The position numbers and the translations under genes are program-made. A model generated the notes under the pieces. It searched no databases, was not told the DNA's origin, and saw only the letters and a list, made by a program, of their open reading frames with translations. Below, one piece after another: positions 28,861 through 38,729 of a stretch of DNA of 64,000 nt. The stretch is from Myxococcales bacterium (GTDB taxonomy: Bacteria > Myxococcota_A > Polyangia > Polyangiales > Polyangiaceae): contig CAHJWM010000002.1 of assembly GCA_903642325.1 (NCBI GenBank), positions 62,001-126,000 of the forward strand. Reading direction: 5' to 3'. Every line of letters begins with the position of its first letter. Positions within the stretch are counted from its first letter, which is position 1.

Positions 28861-29286
28861 TCAGCTGCCCTGGACCGACCCATGGTCGTCGCAGTGGCCG
28901 GTGTGCAGATGGCCAGCGACGATGTAATCGATATGGTCTGCGTGGGGCACGGCTTCGTGGCCGCAGCTCGAGCCATGAACGTGGGATTTCGGATGCGCTC
29001 CACAATCGTGGGACGGCGTGCACGCGGCGGGATTTTTGGCGCTCTCTTCGAGCACGCACTCGTCGACGTGTCCGTCATGGGCATGATGCAGATGGCCATC
29101 GTGCACGTAATCGGTAACATACGAAGCAGAACCAACGCCGGTACGATGCCCAGGACCGCGCCGTCCAAAGCCGCCAGGGTCACGTTCGTGCCGCGCGTCC
29201 ACAACACGAGTGCGGGCCGACGAAGAGACCCAACACTGACAGGACGACGGCTAAAACGAACACCGAGCGGCACGCCTCACGCTCAT
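28861..29286 (-). pseudogene. His-rich membrane protein gene broken by apparent 1-base deletions
   Basis: An uninterrupted frame (28861 to about 29202) encodes a very His-rich tail: DYVHDGHLHHAHDGHVDE, SHVHGSSCGHEAVPHADHID and AGHLHTGHCDDHG. No good start precedes it. Reading upstream, an ATG at 29286 overlaps the stop of the preceding gene (ATGA) and gives MSVRRAAR. Shifting frame near 29265, 29215 and 29121 then gives two membrane helices (SVFVLAVVLSVLGLFVG; AALDGAVLGIVPALVLLR) leading into YVTDYVHDG. Each shift is explained by one missing base. I infer an original membrane protein with a metal-binding His tail, similar in style to small Zur-regulated His-rich proteins. If the breaks are sequencing errors the gene is intact. 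Confidence 0.5.
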
Positions 29287-29569
29287 ACCCCGGGCTGCCC
29301 GTCAGCAAGCCGCTCGATTGCGGCCCTCAGCTCTTCATCCGTTACGTCGCGTGCAGCGCGGTGGATCTTTATCTGCCGCGGGGCCGGCCCGCTCGCAGCA
29401 GTGCCACGACGGTTTCGGTGGGCGGACATCCCGGTTCGCTGCATTGCAGCTCGTTAACGGGCACGGCGTCCTGCTCATTCGCGTTGAACAGCCGCGCCGC
29501 ACTGGCCTTGAGGCGCACTAGCGCCGCGTTACGGGCGGCGTCCCGGGGCGGGCGGAATCCGAGGGTCAA
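29283..29569 (-). pseudogene. Small protein gene with one frameshift, between WD40 and His-rich genes
   Basis: From a TTG at 29569, overlapping the WD40 stop (TTGA) and preceded by GGGAG, the frame reads RNAALVRLKASAARLFNANE then VNELQCSEPGCPPTETVVAL and hits a stop at 29369. One base earlier the other frame continues with IKIHRAARDVTDEELRAAIE to a stop at 29283. Together they match a family of about 90 residues (xELxCxEPGCPPxETVxA ... KIHKPxxEVT) that I recall beside COG0523 GTPases. The break is near 29377-29383 in CCCCGCGG and needs one added base. Function unknown; the Cys pair suggests metal or iron-sulfur binding, which is inference. Confidence 0.55.
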
Positions 29570-30606
29570 CTCGGCTCCCAATAGGCGACCGCACCGCTTG
29601 CATCACCGCCCATGAGGCGCCGATTTTCTGGGTGCCAGGTGAGGCAGGTCAACGCGGCCGGCATGAACGCATAACGGATCGGCCGAGACGAACGCCGCGG
29701 ATCCCAAAGCAACACCGACGTATCCTGGGCGCCGCTCGCGAGTATCCCTTTCTTTGCGTCGAAGGCCAGGCGGGTGCACACGCCTTGGTGACCCTCGAGC
29801 TCGATGGGCCGCGTTCCCTCCGGGCCTTTGCCACGGAAGTCCCAAACCGTGACTGTCGGCCCACCACCGGTAGCGAGCAGCCGAGATTCTCGATCCCACG
29901 CCAACGCCTTGGGCTTCACGGGATAACCGCTCATTTCCGAGTCTTTGCCGCTTGCGAGTCGCCAAAAATGAACTGAGCCATCCTGACTGCCGCAGGCGAT
30001 CACCTTGCCGTCGGGGCTCCAGGCAAGAGAGATGAGCGAGCCCTTCCAAGCGAGGTGACGCGCTTTCGCGTTGGGGACGAATGGCCACACGTGGACTCCG
30101 CCGTAGCAGGCGACCGCGAACGCGCTGCCGTCAGCGCGAAACGCGAGGGCCGTCACCGTGCTGCTCAGGGTCTCCGTCTCGAGCAGAGGCTCGCCTTCCG
30201 AATTCCATAGCCGCACCGCACGTCCGGCTGCGGTCGCGATCCGCTCACCAAGCGGCGCCCAGGCGACCTGCTCGACCCAGCCGGCACCCCCGCCAGGTAG
30301 CTCGCGCAGCATATCCCCCCGACTGTTCCAGAGCCGGGCGCTCGAGTCCTGTCCACACGTCACGAAGCGCGTGCCCTGCGGTGAGATGCTGATGCCGAGG
30401 ACACTCCCCTGATGAGCACGCACTCTGAACCGCTCGTGGCCCGTCGCCTCGTCGACTCCGATTACCGAGCCGTCGCCCGTGCCGATCACACACAGCTGAT
30501 CCTCGGCCGAAATTTCCGCGGCACACACGTAGTCACCGGCGTCGAGCCGCCACTTGCACTGGAGCTCGACCTCGGCGAGAGCCGGATCCGTCGTCAGACC
30601 CGGCAT
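29566..30606 (-). CDS. WD40-repeat beta-propeller protein, paralogue 1
   Basis: A 346-residue cytoplasmic protein built from about seven WD40 repeats, for example [39 protein letters not shown] and [20 protein letters not shown]. No enzyme domain is present, so it should be a binding scaffold. The ATG at 30606 lies inside the last codons of cobW (13-base overlap), indicating translational coupling; an upstream in-frame start at 30690 is inside cobW and is not preferred. WD40 genes next to COG0523 GTPases recur in zinc-responsive loci; the propeller may assist metal loading or GTPase control, which is inference. A second copy lies at 40684-41679. Confidence 0.9.
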   Translation of the reverse strand: MPGLTTDPALAEVELQCKWRLDAGDYVCAAEISAEDQLCVIGTGDGSVIGVDEATGHERFRVRAHQGSVLGISISPQGTRFVTCGQDSSARLWNSRGDMLRELPGGGAGWVEQVAWAPLGERIATAAGRAVRLWNSEGEPLLETETLSSTVTALAFRADGSAFAVACYGGVHVWPFVPNAKARHLAWKGSLISLAWSPDGKVIACGSQDGSVHFWRLASGKDSEMSGYPVKPKALAWDRESRLLATGGGPTVTVWDFRGKGPEGTRPIELEGHQGVCTRLAFDAKKGILASGAQDTSVLLWDPRRSSRPIRYAFMPAALTCLTWHPENRRLMGGDASGAVAYWEPS

Positions 30607-31934
30607 TGTTCGAACGCTTTGGTGAGACTCTGCCGATCCAGGTTCTTGCCAATGAACACCAAATCGCTGGCGCGCGGACCCTCTCCCCACGGCTTGTCTT
30701 CGCTGCTGTCGAACAGCATGTGCACGCCTTGAAAGACGAAGCGATTGGGAGAGCCCTGGACGTTCAGAATGCCTTTCATTCTAAAGATGTCCGTGCCTTT
30801 TTCGCGGAGCAGCGCCGACACCCAGCGATTCAAGCGCTCGGGATCGATCTCGCCTTCGAGGTGGATACCGACGGAGGTCACCTCTTGGTCGTGAGTGTGG
30901 CCTGCGGCGAACTCCCGCTCGGCAACGGGCGCGCGCAGAACTACGCCACGTAGAACGCGCAGTCGAAATTCCGCAGGCAGGTGCTCCGTATAGAGCGCCA
31001 AGCGCCCGGTACGCGGCACGCGGATCTGAAAGCGCTTCGTGCCCGGGCCGCTAGATGGCAAAGCCGTTGGCTCGTTGGCGTCGACTGCGATTTCGCCGCC
31101 CAGTGAGACCGTGAGTGGCGGGTTGGCCCAGACGCGCATGGCGTGCTCAGCGGCCGCCTTATCCGAGGCGGCGCCTCCGGCCGGCAAATGAGCGGCGAAC
31201 ACGCGCATGCTCGGGTCCGGGCCCGCTTCCAGTACTAGCTCGTAGCTGCCCTCCTCCACTTCATAGGTACCTGCCCATTCGAACGGATATTCCGGTTCGA
31301 GAAAGGTGGGCTTGGTCTCGAGTGCGCGTTCTAGATCGAAGCCGCCCACGTCGAGCACGGCGGCGATGGGCACGTTCGCGTTCTGCGCGTCCAGTACCTT
31401 CGCCATGGCATTCATGCGAGTGACGCGCGCCCGTAGCGCGCCTAGCTCGTCAGCGCTCACGAGATCGGTCTTGTTCAAGATCAGGACATCCGCAAAAGCA
31501 ATTTGTTCCTTGCACTCGCTAGAATCCTCGATGTGCAGCTGCACATGCTTTGCGTCGACCAAGGTAACGATGCCGTCCAGCGAGAAAAGATCGCGCATTT
31601 CGTGATCGACGAAGAACGTTTGCGCCACCGGGCTCGGGTCGGCCATACCCGTGGTCTCGACCAAGATGTGGTCGAACTTGTCCCGGCGCTTCATGAGGTT
31701 GCCCAAGATTCGAATCAGATCGCCGCGCACGGTGCAGCAGATGCAGCCATTGTTCATCTCGAAGACTTCTTCATCGGCATTGATAACGAGCGCCTGATCG
31801 ATGCCTATCTCCCCGAACTCGTTTTCGATGACGGCGATTCGCTTGCCATGGGATTCGCTCAAAATGCGGTTCAACAGCGTCGTCTTCCCCGAACCTAGAA
31901 AGCCCGTCAGCACTGTAACTGGTATCTTCTTCAT
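30594..31934 (-). CDS. CobW/COG0523-family metal GTPase
   Basis: A 446-residue P-loop GTPase of the COG0523 metallochaperone family. It shows Walker [12 protein letters not shown] at 11-21, [10 protein letters not shown], the metal-binding GCICC at 63-67, the DxxG-type [11 protein letters not shown] and NKTDL. Between the GTPase domain and the C-terminal CobW_C region ([19 protein letters not shown] through [10 protein letters not shown]) lies an extra about 120-residue beta-rich insert ([20 protein letters not shown]). The ATG at 31934 is preferred over 31991, whose frame would run across the operator. Upstream lie one island palindrome (31976-31990) and one DmeR-type palindrome (32033-32048). 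Zinc delivery under starvation is the most likely role; cobalt or nickel cannot be excluded. Confidence 0.93.
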   Translation of the reverse strand: MKKIPVTVLTGFLGSGKTTLLNRILSESHGKRIAVIENEFGEIGIDQALVINADEEVFEMNNGCICCTVRGDLIRILGNLMKRRDKFDHILVETTGMADPSPVAQTFFVDHEMRDLFSLDGIVTLVDAKHVQLHIEDSSECKEQIAFADVLILNKTDLVSADELGALRARVTRMNAMAKVLDAQNANVPIAAVLDVGGFDLERALETKPTFLEPEYPFEWAGTYEVEEGSYELVLEAGPDPSMRVFAAHLPAGGAASDKAAAEHAMRVWANPPLTVSLGGEIAVDANEPTALPSSGPGTKRFQIRVPRTGRLALYTEHLPAEFRLRVLRGVVLRAPVAEREFAAGHTHDQEVTSVGIHLEGEIDPERLNRWVSALLREKGTDIFRMKGILNVQGSPNRFVFQGVHMLFDSSEDKPWGEGPRASDLVFIGKNLDRQSLTKAFEQCRV

Positions 31935-31975
31935 CGCTCGACCGCCTTGGTTGTTCGCCTGGGGAATACTCAATG

Positions 31976-31990
31976 TGCAACCAGGTTGCA
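31976..31990. promoter_or_regulatory. Island palindrome site B, upstream of cobW
   Basis: TGCAACCAGGTTGCA is a perfect palindrome around a central base, 42 bases before the cobW ATG. It is one of the best copies of the island consensus and is the expected binding site for the local Fur/Zur-family regulator. Confidence 0.7.
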
Positions 31991-32032
31991 ACCTAGATCA
32001 CGCGGTCAGCGCGGCGGCACGCCACGATTACG

Positions 32033-32048
32033 ATACCCCGGCGGGTAT
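32033..32048. promoter_or_regulatory. Second DmeR/RcnR-type palindrome, upstream of cobW
   Basis: ATACCCCGGCGGGTAT has half-sites ATACCCC and CGGGTAT, differing by one base from a perfect copy of the operator before dmeR. RcnR/CsoR-class regulators bind such C/G-tract palindromes flanked by A/T. It lies in the 247-base gap between dmeF and cobW, about 100 bases before the cobW ATG. Confidence 0.6.
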
Positions 32049-32181
32049 GCGACCGCGTTCCGTTCGAGATCGCCCGAGCAGCTCGACGCTGTAGCTGCTC
32101 GTTGACCGTTCGTGTCGCGGAAGTCGGGCTTACAGCGCGCCTCGATCGGCTAATGGCCAGTGAAAAAGCGTGATGCACGGG

Positions 32182-33327
<1,146 letters not shown>

Positions 33328-33335
33328 GTCGCGAC

Positions 33336-33608
33336 TCAGCCGATGAACTGCCGAATAGTGAGCACCAGCTCCGTCGCCGCCTCAACGCGGGCGCCTTTGG
33401 CGAGGCGCGGAGCCGCGACGTGCTCCGTAACATGGTCGCAGAGCACCTCTGCGGCGAGTGCGTTGATGGCGCCTCGTGCCGCGGAGATCGCTCTAATCAC
33501 CTCTTCACAGCCTCTCTCTTCCACCAGCGCTCGTTCCACGGCTTCTACTTGACCGCGTACGCGCCGCACGCGAGCTATCAGACGTTTTTTGTTGCGCACA
33601 GTGTGCAT
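33336..33608 (-). CDS. dmeR: RcnR/DmeR-family metal-sensing repressor
   Basis: A 90-residue all-helical regulator of the CsoR/RcnR family (DUF156): KKRLIARVRRVRGQVEAVER at the start. Candidate metal ligands are His2, Cys34, His59 and His63, the same pattern and spacing as the nickel/cobalt set His3-Cys35-His60-His64 of RcnR; Cu-type CsoR ligands are absent. It is the first gene before dmeF, eight bases apart. A perfect ATACCCC-N2-GGGGTAT palindrome starts 10 bases upstream of the start, so it should repress its own operon and release DNA when Ni or Co is high. Confidence 0.9.
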   Translation of the reverse strand: MHTVRNKKRLIARVRRVRGQVEAVERALVEERGCEEVIRAISAARGAINALAAEVLCDHVTEHVAAPRLAKGARVEAATELVLTIRQFIG

Positions 33609-33618
33609 GCGTCAATGC

Positions 33619-33634
33619 ATACCCCGGGGGGTAT
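33619..33634. promoter_or_regulatory. DmeR-type operator before dmeR-dmeF
   Basis: ATACCCCGGGGGGTAT is a perfect inverted repeat of seven-base arms with a two-base centre. It matches the TACCCC/GGGGTA type bound by RcnR/InrS/CsoR-class proteins and lies directly upstream of the dmeR start. Confidence 0.75.
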
Positions 33635-33819
33635 TTCACGTCTAGGGCCTCGGGGGGACGGGCCGGGTCGGGTCAGCGGCGCTCTGATCGAGCTTCGCTC
33701 GGGTCAGGCACCGAACTGTCTGCCTGCCGCACCGTTGCACGCGGACGAGCTCAAAGTCAGTTACCGAACAAGAACTCATGCGATCCTGCCGCTTGGTGGC
33801 CCCTTTTTTGTCACATAGC

Positions 33820-33834
33820 TGCAACGCGGTTGCA
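33820..33834. promoter_or_regulatory. Island palindrome site C, upstream of TonB-receptor operon
   Basis: TGCAACGCGGTTGCA has perfect six-base arms with a three-base centre. It ends 14 bases before the receptor ATG at 33849, so a bound repressor would cover the transcription start or leader. Confidence 0.7.
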
Positions 33835-33848
33835 CGTCGAGGGGTGGC

Positions 33849-36476
33849 ATGATACTCGCGCACCCTCACATGTTCGCGCAACGCGCAGCTTCAGTTCCTC
33901 GTCAGTCCTCTCGCGTGCCTCTCGCTTTTCATGCAACTTCTCGTCCCACTGGAGTGTTGCTTTGTATCGCGTGTGCGACGGCTGTGGTGTGCGCACCTGG
34001 CACTGCCCTCGCTCAAACGACGGAGCCGCCGCTCGTGACCCAGCGCGTGGAGGCGGTCACACCTCCGGAAGCGAGCGGCCTGAGGCGGCCCGTGCAGGTC
34101 ATGTTGTCGATCGTCGTTGATCAGGACGGTCAAGTCACCACTCCAATCGTCATTAGCAGCGCGGGGCCCTCCTTCGACGAGGCGGCTTTGGCGGCTGTGA
34201 AAAAATGGCAATTTAGCGCAGCTAAACGGGAGGGGCAGCCGGTGAGCAGCCGCATCCGGGTCGCCTTCGAATTCTCGGCGCCAGCCGCGCCAGTCCTAGC
34301 GACGGGCTCGGCCACGCCAGTCGATCCACCCACCGCGCTCCCTTTGGGAAAACCAGAATCAGCGACCAGCGGTGCGCCGAATACGCCATCGCCGACCGAG
34401 GTCACCGTTCAAGGCGCGACGGCGCAGCGCAGTCACGGAGCCTCCGACTTTCAGATCACCGTGGGCGCGTTGCGCTTGATTCCGCGCCAGAACGCGACAG
34501 ATTTCCTGAAGCTGGCCCCCGGCATCCTGCTCACCAACGAAGGGGGGGACGGGCACGCCGAGCAAGTGTTCCTCCGCGGCTTCGACGCACGCGAGGGCCA
34601 GGACGTCGAATTCAGCGTCGACGGCATACCGATCAATGACAGTGGAAACACGCACGGCAACGGTTACGCAGATACCCACTTCATCATTCCAGAGTTGATT
34701 CAGGGACTGAGGGTCACCGAAGGCCCGTTCTCGCCTTACCAGGGCAACTACGCCGTCGCCGGCAGCGCAGATTACCACCTAGGCCTCGAAGCCCGCGGCG
34801 TGACCGGCAAGGTGACCTACGGCTCTTGGCAGACTCAGCGCTTGGTTCTGACCTGGGGCCCGCCGAGCGAATCCCAGCAGACCTTCGGCGCGGTCGAAGC
34901 GTACCGAACAGACGGCTTTGGTCCGCACCGCTCTTCGCGCCGCACCTCCGCCATGGGGCAATACGAAATCCCGCTCCCTTCTGGGGCAACGTTGCGCATC
35001 GGGGGGCAAGCGTACGCGACGCATTACGAAAGTGCCGGGGTGATTCGAGAGGACGACTGGCGAGCGGGTCGCGTTGGTTTCTTTGGTACGGAGGATCCGC
35101 TGCAAGGAGGCGATTCGTCGCGCTTCTCGCTGTATGCAAATTACGATAAATCCGGCGCGCACTCCGGTTTCTCCCAGGGCGTCTACTTGGTTAGGCGAGC
35201 AACGCGCAATCGCGAGGACTTTACCGGCTTTCTGCTGGATACCCAGGACGTCCTCGACACGCTTCACGGCCAACGCGGTGACCTCATCGACACGAGCTTT
35301 GGCGCGTGGACGCTCGGTGGCCGCGGGCTCGGCCGCGTGTCCACCGTCATGGGTGGCCTCGAGCAATCGATTGACGTCGGTTATCAGGCGCGCGTCGATT
35401 TGACCCATGGCACGCAGTACCGCGACACCGTCCCGGGGAACATCCCTTACCGGCTGGAGAGCGATCTCGACTCCACTCTGACGGACGTTGGGCTTTTCGC
35501 AGACGCCAATCTGCGCCCGCTTTCGTGGCTCGCGTTTCGCGGCGGCGTTCGGGTGGATAGCTTTTCCTTCGATGTGCTGAACAATTGCGCGTCTCAGGGC
35601 GACTTCGACAACCCATCCCGAATGCGGCCGCCTACCAATGAGTCGTGTCACGACCAGCTTCCGAACGGCGCGCACCGCGAACCGATTCAGCGATCGTCGA
35701 CTGGAGCGATCAAGGTAATGCCCCGCGTCACCGCGCTCGTGGGGCCGTTCCAACACTTCAATTTGTCATTCAGTTTCGGGGAGGGTGTGCGTTCCATCGA
35801 TCCCTCGTACATATCGCAAGACCTCGATACCCCATTCGCCAGCGTCCGGGCTTATGAGGGTGGGGTGCAGTATGCGCATTCGCTCGGCCCGGTCGAGCTC
35901 TCCGCGCGCTCGATTTTCTTCGTGACCAAAGTAGATCGCGATCTCGTTTTCAGTCAGACGGCGGGTCGAAACGTCTTGGCCAACGGTACGACGCGCGTCG
36001 GCTGGGCCGGCGCGGCACGGGCGGCGGGCTCGTTCTTCGACGAATCCGCAAACCTCACCTTAGTCAAGCCGACGTTCGACGACACGGGGCTTGCCATTCC
36101 GTACGTTCCGTCACTCGTTTTTCGCGACGACGCCGCGCTATTCCGTGACTTGCCGTGGACCATCGGCGAGTCCCCGCTCAAGGCCTCTCTAGCCGTTGGC
36201 TGGACATTCGTCGGAAAGCGCGCGCTCCCCTACAACGAAGTGAGTGAGGTAATATCGGTGATCGACGCAAATGCGGCGGTCGGCTGGCGCGGGCTCGAGC
36301 TGTCACTGGCCGTGACGAACCTCTTCGATACCCGCTATCGGTTGGGCGAATACAACTTTGCATCGGACTTCCACAGCGCGCCCGAGCCGACGCTGGTCGC
36401 CGCGCGAGCGTTCACTGCCGGCGCGCCACGCGGCGTCTTTCTGTCCCTGTCCGGGAACTTGGGAGGGCAATCATGA
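33849..36476 (+). CDS. TonB-dependent receptor with N-terminal TonB C-terminal domain
   Basis: An 875-residue exported protein. GAGGGG precedes the ATG at 33849; a signal region follows at about 33-56 (TGVLLCIACATAVVCAP ... ALAQ). Residues 80-143 form a TonB_C domain (VMLSIVVDQDGQVTTPIV, DEAALAAVKKWQFSAAKREG). Then come a plug (about 185-300: FLKLAPGILLTNEGGDGHAE, VFLRGFDAREGQDVEFSVDG) and a beta-barrel to the C-terminus. Receptors normally meet TonB as a separate protein; here the energy-transducer domain is fused to the receptor and has no membrane helix besides the signal. Operon with two lipoprotein genes, under palindrome site C. Import of zinc or another scarce metal, or its chelate, is inferred from the regulon. 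Confidence 0.9.
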   Translation: MILAHPHMFAQRAASVPRQSSRVPLAFHATSRPTGVLLCIACATAVVCAPGTALAQTTEPPLVTQRVEAVTPPEASGLRRPVQVMLSIVVDQDGQVTTPIVISSAGPSFDEAALAAVKKWQFSAAKREGQPVSSRIRVAFEFSAPAAPVLATGSATPVDPPTALPLGKPESATSGAPNTPSPTEVTVQGATAQRSHGASDFQITVGALRLIPRQNATDFLKLAPGILLTNEGGDGHAEQVFLRGFDAREGQDVEFSVDGIPINDSGNTHGNGYADTHFIIPELIQGLRVTEGPFSPYQGNYAVAGSADYHLGLEARGVTGKVTYGSWQTQRLVLTWGPPSESQQTFGAVEAYRTDGFGPHRSSRRTSAMGQYEIPLPSGATLRIGGQAYATHYESAGVIREDDWRAGRVGFFGTEDPLQGGDSSRFSLYANYDKSGAHSGFSQGVYLVRRATRNREDFTGFLLDTQDVLDTLHGQRGDLIDTSFGAWTLGGRGLGRVSTVMGGLEQSIDVGYQARVDLTHGTQYRDTVPGNIPYRLESDLDSTLTDVGLFADANLRPLSWLAFRGGVRVDSFSFDVLNNCASQGDFDNPSRMRPPTNESCHDQLPNGAHREPIQRSSTGAIKVMPRVTALVGPFQHFNLSFSFGEGVRSIDPSYISQDLDTPFASVRAYEGGVQYAHSLGPVELSARSIFFVTKVDRDLVFSQTAGRNVLANGTTRVGWAGAARAAGSFFDESANLTLVKPTFDDTGLAIPYVPSLVFRDDAALFRDLPWTIGESPLKASLAVGWTFVGKRALPYNEVSEVISVIDANAAVGWRGLELSLAVTNLFDTRYRLGEYNFASDFHSAPEPTLVAARAFTAGAPRGVFLSLSGNLGGQS

Positions 36477-37327
36477 GGAGCTGGCTCGCCTGGTCATCCA
36501 CCGCGCTGCTCGCGCTCATTGGCTGCGGGCCGAGTGAAACGGGTGGCGAGCTCGTGACCTTTCAGCCCCTCGCGAGCGGCCTAGTGGGCGTCCACGGTTC
36601 GACTGACTTCGATACTGGGTCCGGTTACCGAGTCCACCTGTCGGCGGCCAAGCTGCATATTGGCGCGATCTATCTGCGCCTGGGCCAATCGAACCCTGGC
36701 TCGGCAAACGCAAGCTGCGTGGGCGCGACGACTTATGGCCTGCAGGTACCCGGTCCGGCTGACGTGGATGTGCTCTCGGACGAGCTTCAGCCCTTCACCG
36801 TGCAGGGCAATGCAACTTCTGACCTGGATCAAAGCGCCGAAATTTGGCTGAACGGCGAGCAAGAATCGGTGACGAGCGGAAACGGCGAAACGAGCGGGCG
36901 CGGCGACATCAATGCCATCGACAGCACGACCATCGTCGCCTCGGTGGCGGGCGTGGCCCGCAAGGGCGACAAGGCTTTCCCCTTCGAGGGCTCCATCCGC
37001 ATCGGGCGCGATCGACTCATTCCAACGTCAAACCCCGCGCAGCCGGGACAAAACCCGATCTGCAAGCTCCGAATCGTCTCGCCCATCCCCGTACACATCC
37101 GACCCGAAGCAGGCGGCCAGTTGCTGCTACGCGTTGACCCCCGGCCGTGGCTCGACAGCGTCGAATTCGCAACGCTCTTGCCCGGCGAAGACGGAACGAC
37201 ATTGGAAATTCGCGACGTAAGCAATGGTTCGGGCCCGGACGTCGCAGCGTCGCGCAACTTCTTCAGCGGTGTCACCGGGGCATCGGCTGACGTTTACCAG
37301 TTCTCTTGGTTTAACCCGGCACTCTGA
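36473..37327 (+). CDS. Lipoprotein of unknown function in receptor operon
   Basis: A 284-residue lipoprotein, signal WLAWSSTALLALIGC with lipid Cys near residue 18. The ATG overlaps the receptor stop (ATGA), so it is translated with the receptor. The mature part is beta-rich with few Cys (GTDFDTGSGYRVHLSAAKLH-like segments, KAFPFEGSIRIGRDRL). I do not recognise a family. Coupling to the TonB receptor suggests a surface or periplasmic partner for ligand capture, which is inference. Confidence 0.8.
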   Translation: MRSWLAWSSTALLALIGCGPSETGGELVTFQPLASGLVGVHGSTDFDTGSGYRVHLSAAKLHIGAIYLRLGQSNPGSANASCVGATTYGLQVPGPADVDVLSDELQPFTVQGNATSDLDQSAEIWLNGEQESVTSGNGETSGRGDINAIDSTTIVASVAGVARKGDKAFPFEGSIRIGRDRLIPTSNPAQPGQNPICKLRIVSPIPVHIRPEAGGQLLLRVDPRPWLDSVEFATLLPGEDGTTLEIRDVSNGSGPDVAASRNFFSGVTGASADVYQFSWFNPAL

Positions 37328-37347
37328 ACGACTGCAAAGGATCCAAT

Positions 37348-38583
37348 ATGAAACATACTATTTCTAGCTCCCTGATCGCCCTAGCCGCCGCCGTTCCAAT
37401 CGCCCTCGCGGGTTGTTCGAGCGACAGCGACAGCAACGGCGATACCAACAGCAACGGAAACGGCAACGGCGCGGCGACCGATCCGGGGCCCGGAGGGGTG
37501 CAGCTGACCGCTTCGGGTGAAGCCCTCGCCGTCACTGGCTACAACTTCCCGCCTGGTCCGGACGACGACACCTTTCTCGTGGACGGTTGGGTCTTTCGCC
37601 TCGATCACGAAATCGTCGCCATCGACCATGTCAGGCTTTGGGATAACCCGGACAAGGTCCCGGCGGATCAATCGCAACACGGCGCTCAAGTCGCTCATCT
37701 AGATGGCCCATGGGCCATCGATCTCCACAACGGCGGGCCGTTGACCGGTGAAGGAGGCGATCCGGAGAAGGCGCAGCCCTTCGGCTCCATCAAAGCAAAA
37801 GACGATGGCTCAGCGTTCGACACGACCGTGCGCTACGGCATCGGCTTTTCGACGATCGCGGCGACCGCTTCGGCGACGAACGTCAATTTGGATGCCGACG
37901 GCAAAACCGAATACGATTACATGGTCGACAAAGGCTACTCGGTCCTTTACGTGGGCACCGTCAGCCGACCCGAGAAGGACGACTGTTCGAGCGCCGGCGG
38001 CGATGCCTACGACTTTTCGAAATTGCCCAAGACGCTCAAGTTCAGGTTGGGATTCGCGACCCCCACGAGCTACGTCAATTGCCAAAACGGCAGCCAGTTT
38101 CCGGGCGTGATGGGTTTAAACGGCGAGGACTACCAACGCGGTATTCAGTTCAGCTCCAGTAAATCAGTGATCGGCCAAGTCACCGTGCACGCCGATCATC
38201 CTTTCTGGGAGAGCTTTGCCGAAGACTCCGCGCTTCGCTTCGACCAGATCGCCGCGCAGTACTTGGGCGTCGCTTCGCCGGTGGCGACCGTCGAGGACAT
38301 GCAGGGCGTGGACTTCACGGCGTTCACCGACAAAAAGGGAAAAAAGCTGCCAATGCGCAGCTGCGTGGACGACAAGCTCTACACGCCCCCGTACACGGTT
38401 GGCGATCAACTTCACTTCGACCCGTTGAAGGTTCCGGTCGACAAGTCCGGCACGGACCCGTCGAAGGCCCTCCGCGACTATTCGGATTATATCCGGTACA
38501 CGCAGTCCACCCAGGGCCACATCAACTCGCAGGGCTTGTGTTTCGTGAATCGGAACTACCCCTCGCCCGCGGGCGGATCCTGA
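37348..38583 (+). CDS. Second lipoprotein of unknown function in receptor operon
   Basis: A 411-residue lipoprotein; AAAGGA precedes the ATG by seven bases. The signal LIALAAAVPIALAGC is followed by a Ser/Asp/Asn/Gly-rich linker of about 25 residues, typical for surface lipoproteins of this group. The rest contains WVFRLDHEIVAIDHVRLWDN, FDTTVRYGIGFSTIAA and a few spaced Cys (DDCSSAGG, YVNCQNG, MRSCVDD, GLCFVN) that could form disulfides. Several His and acidic residues would suit metal binding. Not recognised. It closes the operon begun by the TonB receptor, 20 bases after the first lipoprotein gene. Confidence 0.8.
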   Translation: MKHTISSSLIALAAAVPIALAGCSSDSDSNGDTNSNGNGNGAATDPGPGGVQLTASGEALAVTGYNFPPGPDDDTFLVDGWVFRLDHEIVAIDHVRLWDNPDKVPADQSQHGAQVAHLDGPWAIDLHNGGPLTGEGGDPEKAQPFGSIKAKDDGSAFDTTVRYGIGFSTIAATASATNVNLDADGKTEYDYMVDKGYSVLYVGTVSRPEKDDCSSAGGDAYDFSKLPKTLKFRLGFATPTSYVNCQNGSQFPGVMGLNGEDYQRGIQFSSSKSVIGQVTVHADHPFWESFAEDSALRFDQIAAQYLGVASPVATVEDMQGVDFTAFTDKKGKKLPMRSCVDDKLYTPPYTVGDQLHFDPLKVPVDKSGTDPSKALRDYSDYIRYTQSTQGHINSQGLCFVNRNYPSPAGGS

Positions 38584-38680
38584 ACGATCTCTCGACGTAT
38601 CCGTAACGAGAATCGTCGGCCAACGCGCGTCACTCGCGTTGGCCTGTGTGGTGCGCGTTGCCCTTCGCGAAGTCCCCTGT

Positions 38681-38695
38681 CGCAACTCGGTTGCA
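38681..38695. promoter_or_regulatory. Island palindrome site D, upstream of DUF1826 gene
   Basis: CGCAACTCGGTTGCA matches the consensus with one outer-base change and lies 34 bases before the ATG at 38730. Its right arm overlaps a TTGCAT that could be a -35 element, with TAGTAT at 38712-38717 as a possible -10, an arrangement suited to repression. Confidence 0.65.
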
Positions 38696-38729
38696 TCTTA
38701 TGCCGGCCCCGTAGTATGGTGGCCCGCGC

